Positions 1 through 13,328 of a stretch of 64,000 bases of DNA are shown in pieces. A model generated the notes under the pieces. It had not been told where the DNA came from, did not search any database, and was given only the letters and a program-made list of their open reading frames with translations. Position numbers and translations under genes: made by a program. Origin of the DNA: Channallabes apus (Eukaryota > Chordata > Actinopteri > Siluriformes > Clariidae). The stretch's first letter is position 1, and each line of letters begins with the position of its first letter. The stretch spans positions 35,522,756 to 35,586,755 of the forward strand of contig CM060108.1 in the NCBI GenBank assembly GCA_030522415.1, read 5' to 3'.

Positions 1-3000
1 TGGAAGATCATGGGCTACTTCCTGCTCTAGGGCACTACATTGACTGTCCTGTCTTGTCTTGTCTTGTCCTTGCCCTGGGACATCTTGTAGACCAGAACCT
101 GGTTTAACCCCTGAGCAACCCCTTACTGCACCCTTACTCTAATGTACAGTCTACTGTCGGGTTAGAAGGTGTTGATTAATTGTCTATAACAGCAGGTCTG
201 ACAGTTCTGTACTGTACTGTACATTGTCATTCCTTGTTCTGTTTAATAACTGCCACTAGGACTAGGACAGTCTACACAAGCAGAATAATAATAATAATAA
301 TATGGAATTGATTGTCTGGGTACCTCCAGGTCTCAAGTACCTTGACACTCATCTGATAAGATGTGCTTTTACATGCTGAAAGCATTTAATCAGAATAAAA
401 GTTTTCTTTGGTTCTGTACAAAGTGTTTAATCTCCTAGAAATGTAATAGCGTAAGGAGAAGGAGAAGTAGCTTCTCATTTTTTCCAACAAATCCTGCCTT
501 CCCACCATTCTTGTAAAATGCTTCTCGCCATTCCAAGTGCGTCTTCATCTGGCACAGACCCAGAGGATAAAGGATGGATGGACAGGTGGGAGAGAGAGAG
601 TTGTTGTTCTCACAGTTCCCTCATCACATCACCTACATGTAACGTTGCCCCCACGGAGGGCAAACATGCGCTGAAAGAATATATTCATCCCAAAAAGAGA
701 GAAACGATCGGCTCAAGTGCTTAGACGGCTAATATTTACCTTACTGAAAGGATTATCAAAAGTTTACACACCCCTCTCATTAACATCAGGCCGGATGTTG
801 CGATGGAGGAGTTTACATGATGCGTGTTTATTTTGAATGGACAATTATTCTGAGTATTGCAGGTCATGTTTTGGTCCCAGTGAAGGTTCAAGGAACCAGC
901 ACCTGTTTGGAAGACCTGGTTTAAATATGCATGCACTTTAAATGTAATAATAGCCACAGAAGATGTTGTGTTAGGGTTCTTGCGGATCTTTTTTGGAATG
1001 TTTTTTAAGGAGCTGAGAAAACATCTTAGACATCTCTCTTTAGAAAATATCTAAAACACACATTGTTTTGTTACTACCTTTCAATGTTTTTTATTGATTT
1101 GTGGATATATTTTAGATTCATCATTTTTGGTTACAGTTTTAGATGCCGTAGACTACGCTAGCTTTTTAACATAAATTATTTGGCGTTAAACTGCAAAATG
1201 GATTCAAGTGAAATGAGTAGGTGTAAGAGTAAACATAGCTCTTCAAACATTATTAACATGAAACCCGTTAGGATGCAGATTGCACTGAGGTGTGAACTAG
1301 AATAGTCACTGTGAATTCTTTAGCTGGATTTGTTGTATAATTCAAGACGCGGAAACACTACAAAGAATTGAATGGACACGTTTAAAAAGCAAAAAGCGTG
1401 GCTATAACAGCTCGGACTGCAGGATTTACTGGATTAACACTGGAGTAGGATTAGCACTGATCATGTTTTGTGCCAGCTGCTGATCAGGTTCTTGGCTTAA
1501 CAGCCTTATTATCTGCTCCACTAACCTGGAACAATGCTCATACATAAACCGACAAAGTGTTAAAAAGCAGTCCATAATGTTTCCTAGTGAATTAAGATAG
1601 ATATAAACTTCCGTATCACAGGTCAACTCCTAGAAATAAATCATTCTAGGCAGCATCGTAGCCATCCTGGAGAGCTGCTGATGGTTCGTTTAGCTCTTCA
1701 AAGGCAGCACTTATGTAGTGCAGGTTATGTAATGTTTAGTCCCTACGGTATGGATCCATTTAGATCCTGAAAGCATTTATGACTCCTCTCACCTGGGGCA
1801 AAGACACTCAGGTCAACTTTAGACTCAAGGCTTTCTCTGAGTGTGTGCGTTTGTGGTGCCCAGTAATGGGTTGGCATTTCGTCCAGAGTGTATTTTCGAT
1901 GCCAGCTCTGAACGGGATTAAAGTGCACACTTAAGTTGGATGAGTGTGGATGTCTCTTGCACAGACACAGACTGTACTGTTAAATGAATTTGCAGAAATT
2001 AATGATGAATATTCCAGCGGCTGCTGATTCTCTCACTCAGCAACTGGCTTGGAATAGAATCAGTGTCAGCTCTCAGAATATTGTTTTTTCCCATTTATTT
2101 ATTTATCTTCAAAAAAAAAAAAAAGGGAGAGTGCTCGCTGAGGCTGTAATGATCTCATTAGCTTAATTACTTGCTGACGAAGACTGAAGATGTGGACACT
2201 TTGTCTAATTGTTTTGGCTTTAACCTTAAGTCACAGGAGATGCGATATCATCTGAATACTGTAGAACCAGCACTAAGGGAAGCTGCTGTCTGTCCAGCCA
2301 GATGTGAATAGCTTCATTATGGCAGGGCTGAAAAAGAAATGGGATAAATAAAGGGGATAGATTAAGTGAGTCTTTGTCTAAATCATTACATGAACAAAAT
2401 GCAACCTGAAAGCTTTACAAAAGGCTAAATCTCCTTTGCTGAGTCGAATAAACTGATCTGGCATATCTCAGAAACGACAACGTTTAACCTTTGCAATGCA
2501 GCGTCATTATGAGATTCCCTTTGGACATTTTGTTGTTGTAAGTTTATCTTGACCGGTTATACAATCAGCAGGCTTGCTCATAATATCACTTGCTACACAG
2601 AAAGCATCAGTTCAGCTGTAATGGTTTTACGTGACTTTTAGTTCACAGACTAGATTCAGACCTGTATTAAGTACGTAAATGTTTTCCATTATTAAATGTC
2701 ATTCCAAAGAAAACACACCATGTTCAACTCTGAGCTCAAGTACAAACCAGATTTTACTCTTAGGGAAAATTAGACTTGATTATTCCTAGAACTTCCCGAC
2801 CTAAAATGCTTTTAAGACATCTAAAGGGAACCCACAGAGATTGCATCGGCATACTGTATGGATCAGAAATGTGTCTGATGCTCCTGCTAGACAGACTTGG
2901 TGTAGCTCCATGTCCAGGTGCATTAACGTCAGCTTTGTGTCTCTGCACATTTGCATGAGCTCGGTGTCTAACAGCGCCTAGGGAAATATAACTCACAGTC

Positions 3001-4449
3001 ACTGGTCTGATTGAACTGCACCATGAGTAGATTCTTAAACAGCGTACAGTTCGAATGCCCTTAAGGGCACTGTTTTTGTTTAATTTCTCCAGTTCTTACT
3101 CCAAATGAATCAAACTCGGGTGAGCAATCTCTCACAGGCGAACTCGGCCTAAACGCAGACCATAATACTGTATGTGATGCAGCCTGGGAAAAGCGTTAAG
3201 ATTTTCTTTTCATAGTTATGAGAATGAACAGCACTTTAAGCATCAGAAGATTCCAGATCAACAAGAGCATCGCACACATTTCTGTTTTGATGGTGTTTCT
3301 GTTATGCAACAACCTGCCACTTTACATATTGCCAGATGGTCTCACACACACACACACACACATTTGAAAGCACTTTTAATAAAATCTGAGGGAAAAAAAA
3401 TGACGGTAAAAGCACTTGAAGAATATTCATTTTGAGTAAATATTTGCCGCGCTGCCATTTAGTAATAAAGGCCAATCAGTAAATGGACTCAAGTGTGAAA
3501 TTTCGCTCCGAGCTTCATTCCCAGTGCATAATACTGCTGTGCTCAGGTCAATCAACCTCTCGCTGCAGGTGCGAAAAGCACATAAAGTACACTTCATCAA
3601 ATATTGCCTACCAAGGTCAAACAAAACTCTTATCACACAATCCAGGTGATTATAAAAAAGCCATACAGCCCAGACAGGTGTAAACAGTTTAGCGCACTAC
3701 ATTCCTGCACTGAAAAAAGGAGGAAAACACTGTTCTTATCGCGATCACCTTCTGCACTTTAATCCACTGCGATTGTCAGTAAGAGTCTACAATGCAGTTC
3801 AGTCCTGGGACCGCAGCAAGGAAGTGGCAGTTTAACTTCTTCTTTATCAGTCTTTGATATTTGTCTATGTAAAGGGCAGATACTTTATATACAGGTATCC
3901 GGATATGTGGAAACACAGTCTATACCTAACATGCAGTCAGAGCTTTGGCTTTGTTGAAGTGTAACTTTTGTGTTTAATACCTTTCCCCTGCAAGTTTGCC
4001 CCACCTTTTCCCTAATCCACTGATTAAACAAGCGATGATTGTGTTTACAGACAAATCATTGGTGTTACCATGGTAACTCAAAGATAAGAGTGGTCAGCTG
4101 ACAATCAGCTAGCAGAGAGCGATTAGATGATTGGTTTATGCATCTTCTATAATGAACCGCCAGAAGAGGTGTGACCTTTTATAGATCTTTTGCGATTGCA
4201 AGGAGGTGGCTGGGTGGGTTTGGCTACTAAAATCAGAATTCGACAGAAACAGTAAATGATTAGTGCATGATAGACAAACACACCAAAACAAAATTACTGC
4301 AGGGTTTCTCTCAGTGTAGGTTTAGTTTTAACTTTGGAATTGAGATGAACTAATGATTTTCTTTATGTAAGAATGTTTTGTATGTAAGAGTGTTTTGTGT
4401 CTAAGTTGAGTGGCATATTTCTATCTCTTTAAAGTAGCAAATATGTCGC

Positions 4450-4548
4450 TCACTCACTCACTCTATATAGTATAGTCTATACTGCTTTACCCTGCACTGT
4501 ATATGATCACGGGGAGCCTAGAGCCTATCCTAGGAGACTTATGGCATA
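4450..4548 (-). mobile_element. SINE 3'-tail fragment
   Basis: Reverse-oriented tail: a short run of CTCA repeats, then TATACTGCTTTACCCTG and GAGCCTATCCTAGGAGAC, the complement of the tail seen in the full SINE at 5793-6201. It is truncated into the AT microsatellite. Confidence 0.6.
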
Positions 4549-4702
<154 letters not shown>

Positions 4703-5381
4703 AACATTATAATTATAATTTAAATTCTACTGGTACTGTATTGTACCGGAGCAAGGAGAGCATGTTAGCTAAGTAAGCTAGCAGTGAAGTGGAGGAAAAA
4801 TACATTAACCTGAATAGAAGTTTTAGCATTCAAGATTATGAATATACAGTACTTGGTCAATATAGTTGTTTGTTTAAACCTCTCACAAGATGCTAGATGA
4901 TTGTTTCTCTGTCTAAACAGACAGTGCCCTTGCTGCTTCTTTATGCTAGCTATGAGTTAGCATACCAAACACTCACTGTATGGACCTCTATGAGCCTGTG
5001 TTAGATTAAGACTAAATGTTAGTGTTTTCTTATATTTTTCCCTGTTTTCCCACGGGAAACAAACACTCCGTGGGAAACAAACTCAACACACCTTTGAGGC
5101 GTGCACACACACACACAAAGTGTCCATGCGCACACACACACACACACTCATGAGATGCATGCACAAACAAAGGGAACTGTAGCGGTGTAGGGAACCAGTG
5201 AATAGCGAATCAGTCATTACGTAACGCTGGAGCGTGCACAAATTTCACTTGAAAAATTATTTATATATTTATTATAACTATTATCGAAGACGACATCATA
5301 TAAATAAAACACGATAATTTAAATCCTTATTATTATATAGGCTAGTAATCTGTACAAGAAATTTTACAAGATGTACAATTC

Positions 5382-5727
5382 CACCTCCAGGGTCTGGGTT
5401 CGATTCCCCGGCCAGGCTCGATTCCCGTTTCTGTGTGCATGGAGTTTGCATGTTCTCCCCGTGCTTGGTGGGTTTCCTCCGGGTACTCCGGTTTCCTCCC
5501 CCAGTCCAAAGACATGCAGATTAGGCTAATTGGCGTTCCTAAATTGCCCGTAGTGTGTGATTGGGCGTGTGAGTGTGTGTATGTGTGTGTGCCCTGCGAT
5601 GGATTGGCACCCTGTCCAGGGTGTACCCCGCCTAGTGCCCGAAGTCTCCTGGGATAGGCTCCAGGTCCCCCGCGACCCTGAACACAGGATTAAGCGGTAT
5701 AGAAGATGAATGAATGAATGAATGAAT
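5382..5727 (+). mobile_element. tRNA-derived SINE, 5'-truncated
   Basis: Begins inside the tRNA-related head (CACCTCCAGGGTCTGGGTTC, including a GGTTCGATTCC B-box), followed by the conserved body (GTTTGCATGTTCTCCCCGTG, CCTGTCCAGGGTGTACCCCG) and a tail of TGAA/GAAT repeats. The A-box half is missing. Same family as the copy 66 bp downstream. Confidence 0.85.
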
Positions 5728-5792
5728 TTATTCATAAGTTATAAATGTTTCAATACGTTATATATTTTATAAGGATACATTTCATGAAGCAG

Positions 5793-6010
5793 GCGGCACG
5801 GTGGTGTAGTGATTATCACTGTCGCCTTGCACCTCCAGGGTCCATGTTCGATTCCCCGGCCAGGCTCGATTCCCGTCTCTGTGTGCATGGAGTTTGCATG
5901 TTCTCCCCGTGCTCGGTGGGTTTCCTCCGGATACTCCGGTTTCCTCCCACAGTCCAAAGATATGTAGGTTAGGCTAATTGGCGTTCCCAAATTGACCATA
6001 GTGTGTGAAT

Positions 6011-6075
<65 letters not shown>

Positions 6076-6201
6076 CTGCGATGGATTGGCACCCTGTCCA
6101 GGGTGTACCCTGCCTCGTGCCCTGAGTCTCCTGGGATAGGCTCCAGGTCCCGCGACCCTAAATACAGGATAAAGCGATATAGAAGATGAATGAATGAATG
6201 A
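5793..6201 (+). mobile_element. Full-length tRNA-derived SINE with 16-bp target-site duplication
   Basis: Starts GCGGCACGGTGGTGTAGTG (A-box region), has a TTCGATTCC B-box and the family body, and ends in a (TGAA)n tail. Flanking 16-mers at 5777-5792 and 6202-6217 differ at one base (ACATTTCATGAAGCAG / ACATTTCACGAAGCAG). The internal GT tract is expanded to about 60 bp (6013-6072). Confidence 0.9.
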
Positions 6202-7496
6202 ACATTTCACGAAGCAGTAATTGCTTCTGTTGTAGAATTCAACATATTAGCCACAGATTCTGTGCTTAAATTTATCTTAATCATCACCCGCGTTTTCTGC
6301 CGCTGCAATATTCAATCATCATGTGGACAGTTCTGCATATGCCTGAATATGTGATTGAACAGTGATGATCATTATACTGTCCTACTCGTCTTCTAAACTG
6401 TCCAGCAGCAGGCTGTTTACAAACCGCTACTACTAATCAGGGAGACTGAATCGGCAAGTCCGTCAGGTCCGTCTACACTGAAAGACTTCCTTTTACACTG
6501 AAATGACTTTTTTGTTTTTGTGTATGTGCACGGAGAGTTTGTGTGTACAGTATGTGCAAGCATGACGAAGCACATCAGACAAACCTACTGGTCCATTTAT
6601 ACAATTTTAAACTTAACACCAAGATGAATGGATATGCAAGCTGTTGCTAATGTGTTAAAATGTTCAGCACCATCAGTTATGTGTATGAAAGCATATTTGC
6701 ATTATAATAATTCGAAATATATCAGCCATTGAAAAGCATTTTTATATATTATACTGCTATTGAATCTATAGATTTGAAATGTAAATACTACTGAATTTAC
6801 AGTATTAAACTGAAATATTTGACATTAAAAAGCAATATCTGTGAATTAATGTGCACTGAATTCTGTGAAAGCTGTGAAATTTCAATGTCTTGATTTAAAT
6901 ATACAGTTAATTTAATATTTTCAAATTCATATAGTCAAAGGCTGATATAATAAAAATTATTATGATGCCAGTTTGCTTCCATATACGTGTCAGGTTTAAG
7001 CAGCTTTCTTTATTTCAAACATCGTCCTAGGCAAGGACAAAAACGCTGAATAAAAACCAACTTGAGTTATAGATTTTTAAAAAAATTCAGCAAAAAAAAA
7101 AGTATATAATTAAAAAAGAAGATGTGTTGAGCAATTGTGTTATTGTCTGGTAATGATTAGTTCTGGCTGCAGGAGCATGGTTGATATAATGGTTTGTTTT
7201 GCACTGCTTTATTGCCTCTGAGCTGATTTCCTGTGTGAGCTGTACTTAAAGAGCATAATTACGTCTATTTTTCTCTCACTATTATTTGTCTCTAGGTCTG
7301 CCATTTTCTCTTGCTTATCTGCCTTACAATAAAAGGCGGAGTAAAAAGATAGAAGCTAAAGCTTCACACTGACTTTTGCTTTCTAGAATAATTGCTCATA
7401 GCCGTGTGCGCTAAGCGTTTCAACTCCTGCTAGCTCTGACTAACTGCACCGGTTTAACAATCTACTCACATGTTATGTCACACTCACCTCCACATG

Positions 7497-7568
<72 letters not shown>
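7497..7568. repeat. (CA)n-(TA)n microsatellite, left flank of Tc1
   Basis: A CA run then about 60 bp of TA up to the transposon's CAGTGGTG end. The other half of the TA array resumes at 9190, so the element inserted within it. Confidence 0.9.
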
Positions 7569-7571
<3 letters not shown>

Positions 7572-9189
7572 TGGTGTGAAAAACTATTTGCCCCCTTCCT
7601 GATTTCTTATTCTTTTGCATGTTTGTCACACTTAAATGTTTCTGCTCATCAAAAACCGTTAACTATTAGTCAAAGATAACATAATTGAACACAAAATGCA
7701 GTTTTTAAATGAAGGTTTACGTTATTAAGGGAGAAAAAAAACACCAAATCTACACGGCACTGTGTGAAAAAGTGATTGCCCCCCTTGTTAAAAAATAACT
7801 TAACTGTGGTTTATCACACCTGAGTTCAATTTCTGTAGTCACCCCCAGGCCTGATTACTGCCACACCTGTTTCAATCAAGAAATCACTTAAATAGGAGCT
7901 ACCTGACACAGAGAAGTAGACCAAAAGCACCTCAAAAGCTAGACATCATGCCAAGATCCAAAGAAATTCAGGAACAAATGAGAACAAAAGTAATTGAGAT
8001 CTATCAGTCTGGTAAAGGTTATAAAGCCATTTCTAAAGCTTTGGGACTCCAGCGAACCACAGTGAGAGCCATTATCCACAAATGGCAAGAACATAGAACA
8101 GTGGTGAACCTTCCCAGGAGTGGCCGGCCGACCAAAATTACCCCAAGAGCGCAGAGACAACTCATCCGAGAGGCCACAAAAGACCCCAGGACAACATCTA
8201 AAGAACTGCAGGCCTCACTTGCCTCAATTAAGGTCAGTGTTCACGACTCCACCATAAGAAAGAGACTGGGCAAAAACGGCCTGCATGGCAGATTTCCAAG
8301 GCGCAAACCACTTTTAAGCAAAAAGAACATTAAGGCTCGTCTCAATTTTGCTAAAAAAACATCTAAATGATTGCCAAGACTTTTGGGAAAATACCTTGTG
8401 GACCGACGAGACAAAAGTTGAACTTTTTGGAAGGTGCGTGTCCTGTTACATCTGGCGTAAAAGTAACACAGCATTTCAGAAAAAGAACATCATACCAACA
8501 GTAAAATATGGTGGTGGTAGTGTGATGGTCTGGGGTTGTTTTGCTGCTTCAGGACCTGGAAGGCTTGCTGTGATAGATGGAACCATGAATTCTACTGTCT
8601 ACCAAAAAATCCTGAAGGAGAATGTCCGGCCATCTGTTCGTCAACTCAAGCTGAAGCGATCTTGGGTGCTGCAGCAGGACAATGACCCAAAACACACCAG
8701 CAAATCCACCTCTGAATGGCTGAAGAAAAACAAAATGAAGACTTTGGAGTGGCCTAGTCAAAGTCCTGACCTGAATCCTATTGAGATGTTGTGGCATGAC
8801 CTTAAAAAGGCGGTTCATGCTAGAAAACCCTCAAATAAAGCTGAATTACAACAATTCTGCAAAGATGAGTGGGCCAAAATTCCTCCAGAGCGCTGTAAAA
8901 GACTCGTTGCAAGTTATCGCAAACGCTTGATTGCAGTTATTGCTGCTAAGGGTGGCCCAACCAGTTATTAGGTTCAGGGGGCGATTACTTTTTCACACAG
9001 GGCCATGTAGGTTTTGATTTTTTTTCTTCCTAAATAATAAAACCCCTCATTTAAAAACTGCATTTTGTGTTTACTTGTGTTATCTTTGACTAATAGTTAA
9101 ATGTGTTTGATGATCAGAAACATTTTGTGTGACAAACATGCAAAAGAATAAGAAATCAGGAGGGGGGCAAATAGTTTTTCACACCACTG
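7569..9189 (+). mobile_element. Tc1-like transposon, 1621 bp, with ~215-bp inverted repeats
   Basis: Ends are CAGTGGTGTGAAAAACTATT and its complement, each next to TA. Each inverted repeat carries an outer and an inner direct repeat (GTGTGAAAAACTATTTGCCC and GTGTGAAAAAGTGATTGCCC), the IR/DR layout of fish Tc1 elements. The transposase gene inside is interrupted by one frameshift. Confidence 0.95.
7948..8971 (+). pseudogene. Tc1 transposase, one frameshift
   Basis: The N-terminal part (7948-8370) has the paired-like helix-turn-helix DNA-binding region (GYKAISKALGLQRTTVRAII) and the GRPTK hook. The C-terminal part (within 8348-8971) carries the DD34E catalytic residues in TDETKVELF, QQDNDPKH and PDLNPIEMLW. 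The frame changes at a run of seven A at 8353-8359. Apart from that break the gene looks full length with intact catalytic residues, suggesting recent inactivation. Confidence 0.93.
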
Positions 9190-9217
9190 TATATATATAT
9201 AGAGAGAGAGAGAGAGA

Positions 9218-9250
<33 letters not shown>
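9190..9250. repeat. (TA)n-(GA)n-(TA)n microsatellite, right flank of Tc1
   Basis: TA dinucleotides with a short GA insert, the continuation of the array split by the transposon. Confidence 0.85.
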
Positions 9251-9254
<4 letters not shown>

Positions 9255-9629
9255 TATTTGTTATTTTTTTTGCTAAAATTATGCGTATTTGGTATATATA
9301 CATACATACCGGATTACATTTTCAAAAATCCCTTTCTTATGCACGACTGCAGCAACTTTGTTAAACATTGTGGGATTTTAAGATTCAGCACCATGAAGGA
9401 CATTGTGGATCAGAGAAGACAGCTAGAACAGAGAAGTGGATGGGGGAAATGAGAGATGAGACGAATGGGGAAATGTATCAAAGAGCAAAAATAAGGAAAA
9501 TGAGGTGCAGAGAGCTGAGATTGAGGACGCAGAAGTGAAGGGCAGAGAGGACACAGGAGGAAGTATAAAGATTAAAGGAGTTTAGTGCGTCATTCTGAGT
9601 CTGAGTCATCATCTGACGTCATGTAGTTT

Positions 9630-9631
<2 letters not shown>

Positions 9632-9701
<70 letters not shown>
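9632..9701. repeat. (GT)35 microsatellite
   Basis: Uninterrupted GT dinucleotide of about 70 bp. Confidence 0.95.
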
Positions 9702-9702
<1 letters not shown>

Positions 9703-10305
9703 ACAATTTATGCATTCTGTCTTAACATACACATCCAGTCAAAAGTTATCCTCCAATGTCTTTTTAATACGGTAGAAAGACCTGTTAGTTCAGGTGTCCT
9801 GAAATTGATCAACATATGAGACAGAGAGATTAAGTGTATTGTGTTGCGTCCATTTATTTAGGAGGCCATAATCAAATGAAAACAGAGGCATTGTTTCTCT
9901 AACAATGTGATGTGCTGGTCTTACGGTAATACGCTTTCTTCAGGAATGCTGACTAGATAATTGGTGTATTAAAGTTAAACTGTGGCATACAGTACTACCG
10001 TATAATGCTTCCTTCTCGCAGTGTGAAAATTTATCACAATCACAGGAATGTTGTGAAGTGACACAACCCACAATTCCCGCTATTGCTATTAAACGCGATT
10101 GAGAAAATTATATCAAAATTAGAACATGTCAGGCCATAGTGTCTGCACTGGACATTTTATTCTGTGCGGCTGTGGACTATGAATAAACTGCTGTATGCAT
10201 TTCTCTCATATTATGTTATTTAGACATTTCTCACACAGATATAACATGTGCTACAGTATGGTACCAACCATCATGTACATTTTCTTTCTTTCACTTTCCC
10301 TGTAG

Positions 10306-13300
10306 AAGAGTGTGAAAGAGGGCATCCTGTTGAAGCAGACTAGCTCCTTTCAAAGATGGAAGAGGAGGTACTTCAAACTAAGAGGCAGGACTCTCTACTA
10401 TGCCAAGGACTCAAAGGTAATAGCAATAATAACTCACGTCTTGATGGAGCTGCATTGGTCTGACCTTGTTTAATTACCGGCTTGTTTTGTTGCAGTCTCT
10501 TATATTCGACGAAGTCGACCTTTCGGATGCCAGCGTGGCAGAGACAAGCACCAAGAACATAAATAACAGTTTTACAGTAAGGTCACACACAGCTTTAAAC
10601 TGAATGAACACAGCTTTACAGTGATTACACTCAACTGTACAGAGAGTACACACACCTTTACAGACAACAGACAGTACATACACATTTACAGTGAGTACAC
10701 AACTTTACATACTGTAATACACACTTTACACAGAGTTCACAGAGCTTTGCAGTGAGTATATAACTGTACATAATGCACACAACTTTACACTGAGTACACA
10801 GAGCTTTGCAATGAGCACACAGCTTTATAGTGTGTACAAGTAGATTTAAAGTACCTAGACACAGCTTTACAGTAAATATACACTACTTTACAGTGTGTGC
10901 ATGTAGCTTTACAGTAATTATACACTACTTTACAGTGTGTACATGTAGCTTTACAGTAATTATACACTACTTTACAGTGTGTACATGTAGCTTTACAGTA
11001 AATATACACTACTTTACAGTGTGTACATGTAGCTTTACAGTAATTATACACTACTTTACAGTGTGTACATGTAGCTTTACAGTAATTATACACTACTTTA
11101 CAGTGTGTACATGTAGCTTTACAGTGAATATACACTACTTTACAGTGTGTGCATGTAGCTTTACAGTAATTATACACTACTTTACAGTGTGTGCATGTAG
11201 CTTTACAGTGAACATACACTACTTTACAGTGTGTACATGTAGCTTTACAGTAATTATACACTACTTTACAGTGTGTACATGTAGCTTTACAGTAAATATA
11301 CACTACTTTACAGTGTGTACATGTAGCTTTACAGTAAATATACACTACTTTACAGTGTGTGCATGTAGCTTTACAGTGAACATACACTACTTTACAGTGT
11401 GTGCATGTAGCTTTACAGTAAATATACACTACTTTACAGTGTGTACATGTAGCTTTACAGTAAATATACACTACTTTACAGTGTGTGCATGTAGCTTTAC
11501 AGTAAATATACACTACTTTACAGTGTGTACATGTAGCTTTACAGTAAATATACACTACTTTACAGTGTGTGCATGTAGCTTTACAGTAAATATACACTAC
11601 TTTACAGTGTGTGCATGTAGCTTTACAGTAAATATACACTACTTTACAGTGTGTGCATGTAGCTTTACAGTAAATATACACTACTTTACAGTGTGTGCAT
11701 GTAGCTTTACAGTAAATATACACTACTTTACAGTGTGTACATGTAGCTTTACAGTAAATATACACTACTTTACAGTGTGTGCATGTAGCTTTACAGTGAA
11801 CATACACTACTTTACAGTGTGTGCATGTAGCTTTACAGTAAATATACACTACTTTACAGTGTGTACATGTAGCTTTACAGTAAATATACACTACTTTACA
11901 GTGTGTGCATGTAGCTTTACAGTAAATATACACTACTTTACAGTGTGTGCATGTAGCTTTACAGTAAATATACACTACTTTACAGTGTGTGCATGTAGCT
12001 TTACAGTAAATATACACTACTTTACAGTGTGTACATGTAGCTTTACAGTAAATATACACTACTTTACAGTGTGTGCATGTAGCTTTACAGTGAATATACA
12101 CTACTTTACAGTGTGTGCATGTAGCTTTACAGTGAACATACACTACTTTACAGTGTGTGCATGTAGCTTTACAGTGAACATACACTACTTTACAGTGTGT
12201 ACATGTAGCTTTACAGTGAACATACACTACTTTACAGTGTGTGCATGTAGCTTTACAGTGAACATACACTACTTTACAGTGTGTGCATGTAGCTTTACAG
12301 TGAACATACACTACTTTACAGTGTGTGCATGTAGCTTTACAGTGAACATACACTACTTTACAGTGTGTACATGTAGCTTTACAGTGAATATACACTACTT
12401 TACAGTGTGTACATGTAGCTTTACAGTGAATATACACTACTTTACAGTGTGTACATGTAGCTTTACAGTGAACATACACTACTTTACAGTGTGTACATGT
12501 AGCTTTACAGTGAATATACACTACTTTACAGTGTGTACATGTAGCTTTACAGTGAAAATACACTACTTTACAGTGTGTACATGTAGCTTTACAGTGAATA
12601 TACACTACTTTACAGTGTGTACATGTAGCTTTACAGTGAACATACACTACTTTACAGTGTGTACATGTAGCTTTACAGTGAAAATACACTACTTTACAGT
12701 GTGTACATGTAGCTTTACAGTAAATATACACTACTTTACAGTGTGTACATGTAGCTTTACAGTGAACATACACTACTTTACAGTGTGTACATGTAGCTTT
12801 ACAGTGAACATACACTACTTTACAGTGTGTACATGTAGCTTTACAGTAAATATACACTACTTTACAGTGTGTACATGTAGCTTTACAGTAAATATACACT
12901 ACTTTACAGTATGTACATGTAGCTTTACAGTGAATATACACTACTTTACAGTGTGTACATGTAGCTTTACAGTGAACATACACTACTTTACAGTGTGTAC
13001 ATGTAGCTTTACAGTAAATATACACTACTTTACAGTGTGTACATGTAGCTTTACAGTGAACATACACAGCTCAGTCATACAGTCACTCAGTCACAATTAT
13101 CATTTGATCCATTTACACTATTATCTCTCCCTGATTTTCTTTTATATATGTTTAAAGCTATTCATTGTCGCCTCTACTGTACCTCTCTCAGTTCTTTCAC
13201 CTGTTCACCCAACCTGTTTTCAGGTGATCACTCCTTTCCGTAAGTTGATGCTCTGTGCAGAGAGCAGGAAAGAGATGGAGGATTGGATCAGCGCCCTGAA

Positions 13301-13328
13301 GTCTGTACAGAAATGGGAGACATACGAG
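10306..13328 (+). CDS. dgkd: dgkd exons 1-3 visible: PH domain
   Basis: Three in-phase exons (10306-10416, 10496-10576, 13224-13328) encode about 99 residues of a pleckstrin homology domain. Recognisable segments are [20 protein letters not shown] in the first exon, the [16 protein letters not shown] stretch in the second, and [17 protein letters not shown], the C-terminal helix with its invariant Trp, in the third. PH domains of type II DGKs bind phosphoinositides and help set plasma-membrane location. The first exon begins at an acceptor, so the first strand and N-terminal leader are upstream. Intron 2 (10577-13223) carries the 42-bp minisatellite. The frame of exon 3 stays open backwards through that array. 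Confidence 0.93.

Noticed and set aside
5793..5880. tRNA gene suggested by A-box and B-box
   Set aside because: It is the head of a SINE with body, tail and target duplication; no full cloverleaf is apparent.
5739..6210. Protein frames of 70-117 codons over SINE copies (also at 19460-19908 and 21398-21895)
   Set aside because: They follow the SINE and its GT tract in arbitrary frames and repeat at each copy.
10785..13067. 760-codon minus-strand open frame of Cys-rich 14-residue repeats
   Set aside because: The 42-bp unit is a multiple of three and lacks stops in this frame, so a minisatellite gives open frames on both strands. No domain, start context or splice signals support a gene.
10860..13068. 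CRISPR-like regular repeats
   Set aside because: Units are contiguous with no unique spacers, and the host is a vertebrate. It is a minisatellite.
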